Positions 5,882-7,701 of a stretch of DNA of 7,701 bases are shown in pieces. Below the pieces are notes generated by a model. The model had not been told where the DNA came from. It saw only the letters and a program-made list of their open reading frames with translations, and did not search any database. A program made the translations under genes and the position numbers. The stretch comes from Kangiella sp. (GTDB lineage Bacteria; Pseudomonadota; Gammaproteobacteria; Enterobacterales; Kangiellaceae), in contig NVVT01000014.1 in assembly GCA_002733465.1 (NCBI GenBank), forward strand, positions 22,123 through 29,823, given 5' to 3'. Each line of letters starts with the position of its first letter. Position 1 is the first letter of the stretch.

Positions 5882-7701
5882 ATGAAAGCAATCGTTTATC
5901 ACAGACTAGCGTTATTTTTTATCTTGTTAATAACTAGCTGTAACAAACTTTCAATCAATGAAATCACCTCGAATAATTATAACGACAGGATCCGATACCT
6001 AGTCATTCATTACACCACCATTGATTATTCAGAATCAGTCCGAGTTTTAACCGCAAAAGATAGTGTTAGTGCGCATTACCTGATTCCCGAATCAAATGAT
6101 CCGACTTACAATGGAGAAATAAAAGCAGTCCAACTAGTGAAAGAATCAAAACGCGCTTGGCATGCTGGTAGAAGCTATTGGCAAGGACAAAACAATCTCA
6201 ACGATCAATCTATTGGAATTGAACTTGTTTATAAAGCGCCTTGCGTTAAAGAAACATTTAAAATTGACACAGCTCAAACAAACACTCAGAAATTTAATCA
6301 ACATGCATCGGAGCAACGCTCTTGTTTTTATCCTGAATTTGATCCAAAACAAATAAGTACCTTGATTAAACTGATCAAACAGATCCAAAAAAGCAACCCT
6401 GAAATTACGCCGGAAAGAATTATAGGTCATGCCGATATCACGCCAAATAGACGAACCGATCCGGGCCCTCAATTTCCGTGGCATCAACTTTATAAAGAAG
6501 GAATTGGTGCATGGTATGAAACCGAAACTTCAGAAAAATATTGGCAGTTATTTCAAAAAAACAAACCCTCTATTAGCCTTATTCAGGCGGCACTTAGAGT
6601 TTATGGTTACGGCGTTATTGAAACAGGCATTTTAGATTCATCAACCATCAATGCGTTAACAGTTTTTCAAATGCATTTCACCTCCTGGCAAACAAATGGG
6701 CACTCGAATAATCGTACTGTTGCTCCACTGTTTGCGTTAATAGAAAAATATCGCTCCTCTCATTTAGAAAAACTGTTAGTTCGCTACGAAATTGAAAATA
6801 GCGCTCATGCTCTACCAAAACCAACACGTTTAACGGGGCAAATAAACGGTATTTTTCCAAACGACAATCCGAGTAATAGAGAACTTATCAATGACCGTAC
6901 GTTTTTTAAGAGTTACAAAAATCAAGGTCAAATAAAAGTACGAAGCCTGGGAGCAACATCTGCTAAAATTTTCATTAATGGTCAACAAGTTATTAGTAAA
7001 AACTTGAAATTACTAAACCCTTCCAAAGAAGCTTTGTGGTTAACCATTGATATATCTAATTTAACCAGAGACGGAAACAATACAATTAAAGTGTTTGATG
7101 TTTCGCCTAAAAACTCTCAGATAGAAGTTGATATCCCCTTTCCAAAATTGATAAAAGGAAAAGCATCCTCTGTCGGTTTTTCAAATAAGAAGCTTTCCAA
7201 AATTGACTTTCTCATTAATCAAGAAATAGAGAAAGGTTTTCCCGGTGCAACATTACTGATAGCTCGTAAAGGAAAAATAATTAAAGAGTCGGCTTATGGT
7301 TATAGTAAACGATTTGCGAGTGATGCCACAACTCTTTCGAATCCAACAAAAATGAATGTTTCAACCTTATTTGATTTAGCATCTAACACAAAAATGTACG
7401 CAACCAATTATGCGCTTATGAAACTATCCTCCGAAGGAAAACTTAATGTTAATTTACCAATAAATCATTACATAAAAGAATACCAAGGAAGTGGAAGAGA
7501 TTCTCGTTTAGTGAGTGACTTGTTAAGTCACAGTGCTGGCTATCCGCCGGTTGTCAATTTTCATGATAAAACAGAAAACAAATTTGGTGAAGAATATTTT
7601 TCTCAGAATAAAAATAAAACTCAAAACCTTTTAATTAACAAAGTACCTTTTGTAATGGGCCGAGGAATAAAATCGACCTACAGTGATATTGATTATTTAT
7701 T
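5882..7701 (+). CDS. Fusion lipoprotein: AmiD-type N-acetylmuramoyl-L-alanine amidase plus PBP4B (YfeW)-type serine hydrolase, 3' end missing
   Basis: The frame is open for 606 codons to the right edge. Residues 1-20 are a lipoprotein signal with lipobox ITSC (Cys20) and Asn at +2, fitting the outer membrane. Residues about 35-215 match E. coli AmiD nearly end to end: RIRYLVIHYT, AHYLIP, AWHAG, LNDQSIGIEL, GHADITPNR, TDPGPQFPW and GIGAW. By family comparison His43, His183 and Asp193 bind zinc and Glu114 is catalytic. Residues about 217-291 match AmiD's peptidoglycan-binding domain (VYGYG, FQMHF, ending ALIEKY). Residues about 292-425 are a probable beta-sandwich (TIDISNLTRDGNNTIKV). From about 428 the sequence follows E. 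coli YfeW/PBP4B: VGFSNKKL, GFPGATLL, then the SxxK nucleophile motif S501-N-T-K504 in LASNTKMYATN, LLSHSAGYPP, and Y600-S-D as the YxN-like motif. The last motif and about 250 residues lie off the window. The amidase should cut MurNAc-L-Ala or anhydroMurNAc-L-Ala bonds; the second domain is a putative DD-carboxypeptidase or esterase. No stop or frameshift separates the parts. The gene follows mltF on the same strand. Confidence 0.93.
   Translation, partial: MKAIVYHRLALFFILLITSCNKLSINEITSNNYNDRIRYLVIHYTTIDYSESVRVLTAKDSVSAHYLIPESNDPTYNGEIKAVQLVKESKRAWHAGRSYWQGQNNLNDQSIGIELVYKAPCVKETFKIDTAQTNTQKFNQHASEQRSCFYPEFDPKQISTLIKLIKQIQKSNPEITPERIIGHADITPNRRTDPGPQFPWHQLYKEGIGAWYETETSEKYWQLFQKNKPSISLIQAALRVYGYGVIETGILDSSTINALTVFQMHFTSWQTNGHSNNRTVAPLFALIEKYRSSHLEKLLVRYEIENSAHALPKPTRLTGQINGIFPNDNPSNRELINDRTFFKSYKNQGQIKVRSLGATSAKIFINGQQVISKNLKLLNPSKEALWLTIDISNLTRDGNNTIKVFDVSPKNSQIEVDIPFPKLIKGKASSVGFSNKKLSKIDFLINQEIEKGFPGATLLIARKGKIIKESAYGYSKRFASDATTLSNPTKMNVSTLFDLASNTKMYATNYALMKLSSEGKLNVNLPINHYIKEYQGSGRDSRLVSDLLSHSAGYPPVVNFHDKTENKFGEEYFSQNKNKTQNLLINKVPFVMGRGIKSTYSDIDYL

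Noticed and set aside
6146..6487. 113-residue minus-strand ORF, with plus-strand ORFs at 6162-6356 and 6429-6635
   Set aside because: All overlap the AmiD-like domain, whose own frame carries the conserved catalytic residues; these are shadows in other frames.
6678..6860. 60-residue minus-strand ORF
   Set aside because: It is antisense to the peptidoglycan-binding domain of the fusion gene and has no support of its own.

Overview
The window looks like chromosomal DNA from an AT-rich gammaproteobacterium, probably marine or free-living. The evidence is protein similarity to E. coli and Pseudomonas homologues recalled from memory, plus the divergent purL / mltF pair, an arrangement I know from E. 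coli and Pseudomonas. I cannot name the genus. I see no mobile element, tRNA, rRNA or CRISPR array.

Layout: (1) 1-3719, minus strand: purL, the large single-chain FGAM synthetase of purine biosynthesis, open through 1239 codons with its C-terminus beyond the left edge. (2) 3720-4116: a 397-base divergent intergenic region holding a nested inverted repeat and, on the minus strand, an unusually good Shine-Dalgarno before a four-codon ORF. (3) 4117-5724, plus strand: mltF, a lytic transglycosylase with a solute-binding-like domain followed by an SLT domain. Its N-terminus is oddly long, and the lipoprotein signal sits about 50 residues inside the longest ORF. (4) 5725-5881: an AT-rich spacer with a possible promoter. 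(5) 5882 to the right edge, plus strand: a second lipoprotein gene, open to the edge. It joins a complete AmiD-type amidase (zinc amidase plus peptidoglycan-binding domain), a probable beta-sandwich spacer, and the first part of a PBP4B/YfeW-type serine hydrolase.

The two plus-strand genes form a likely cell-wall turnover pair at the outer membrane. MltF cuts glycan strands and leaves 1,6-anhydroMurNAc ends. The AmiD part of the fusion should remove stem peptides from MurNAc or anhydroMurNAc. The PBP4B part may trim or cleave the peptides. The fusion is the most noteworthy item: in E. coli these two activities are separate proteins encoded at unrelated loci. purL is a metabolic neighbour with no evident functional link.
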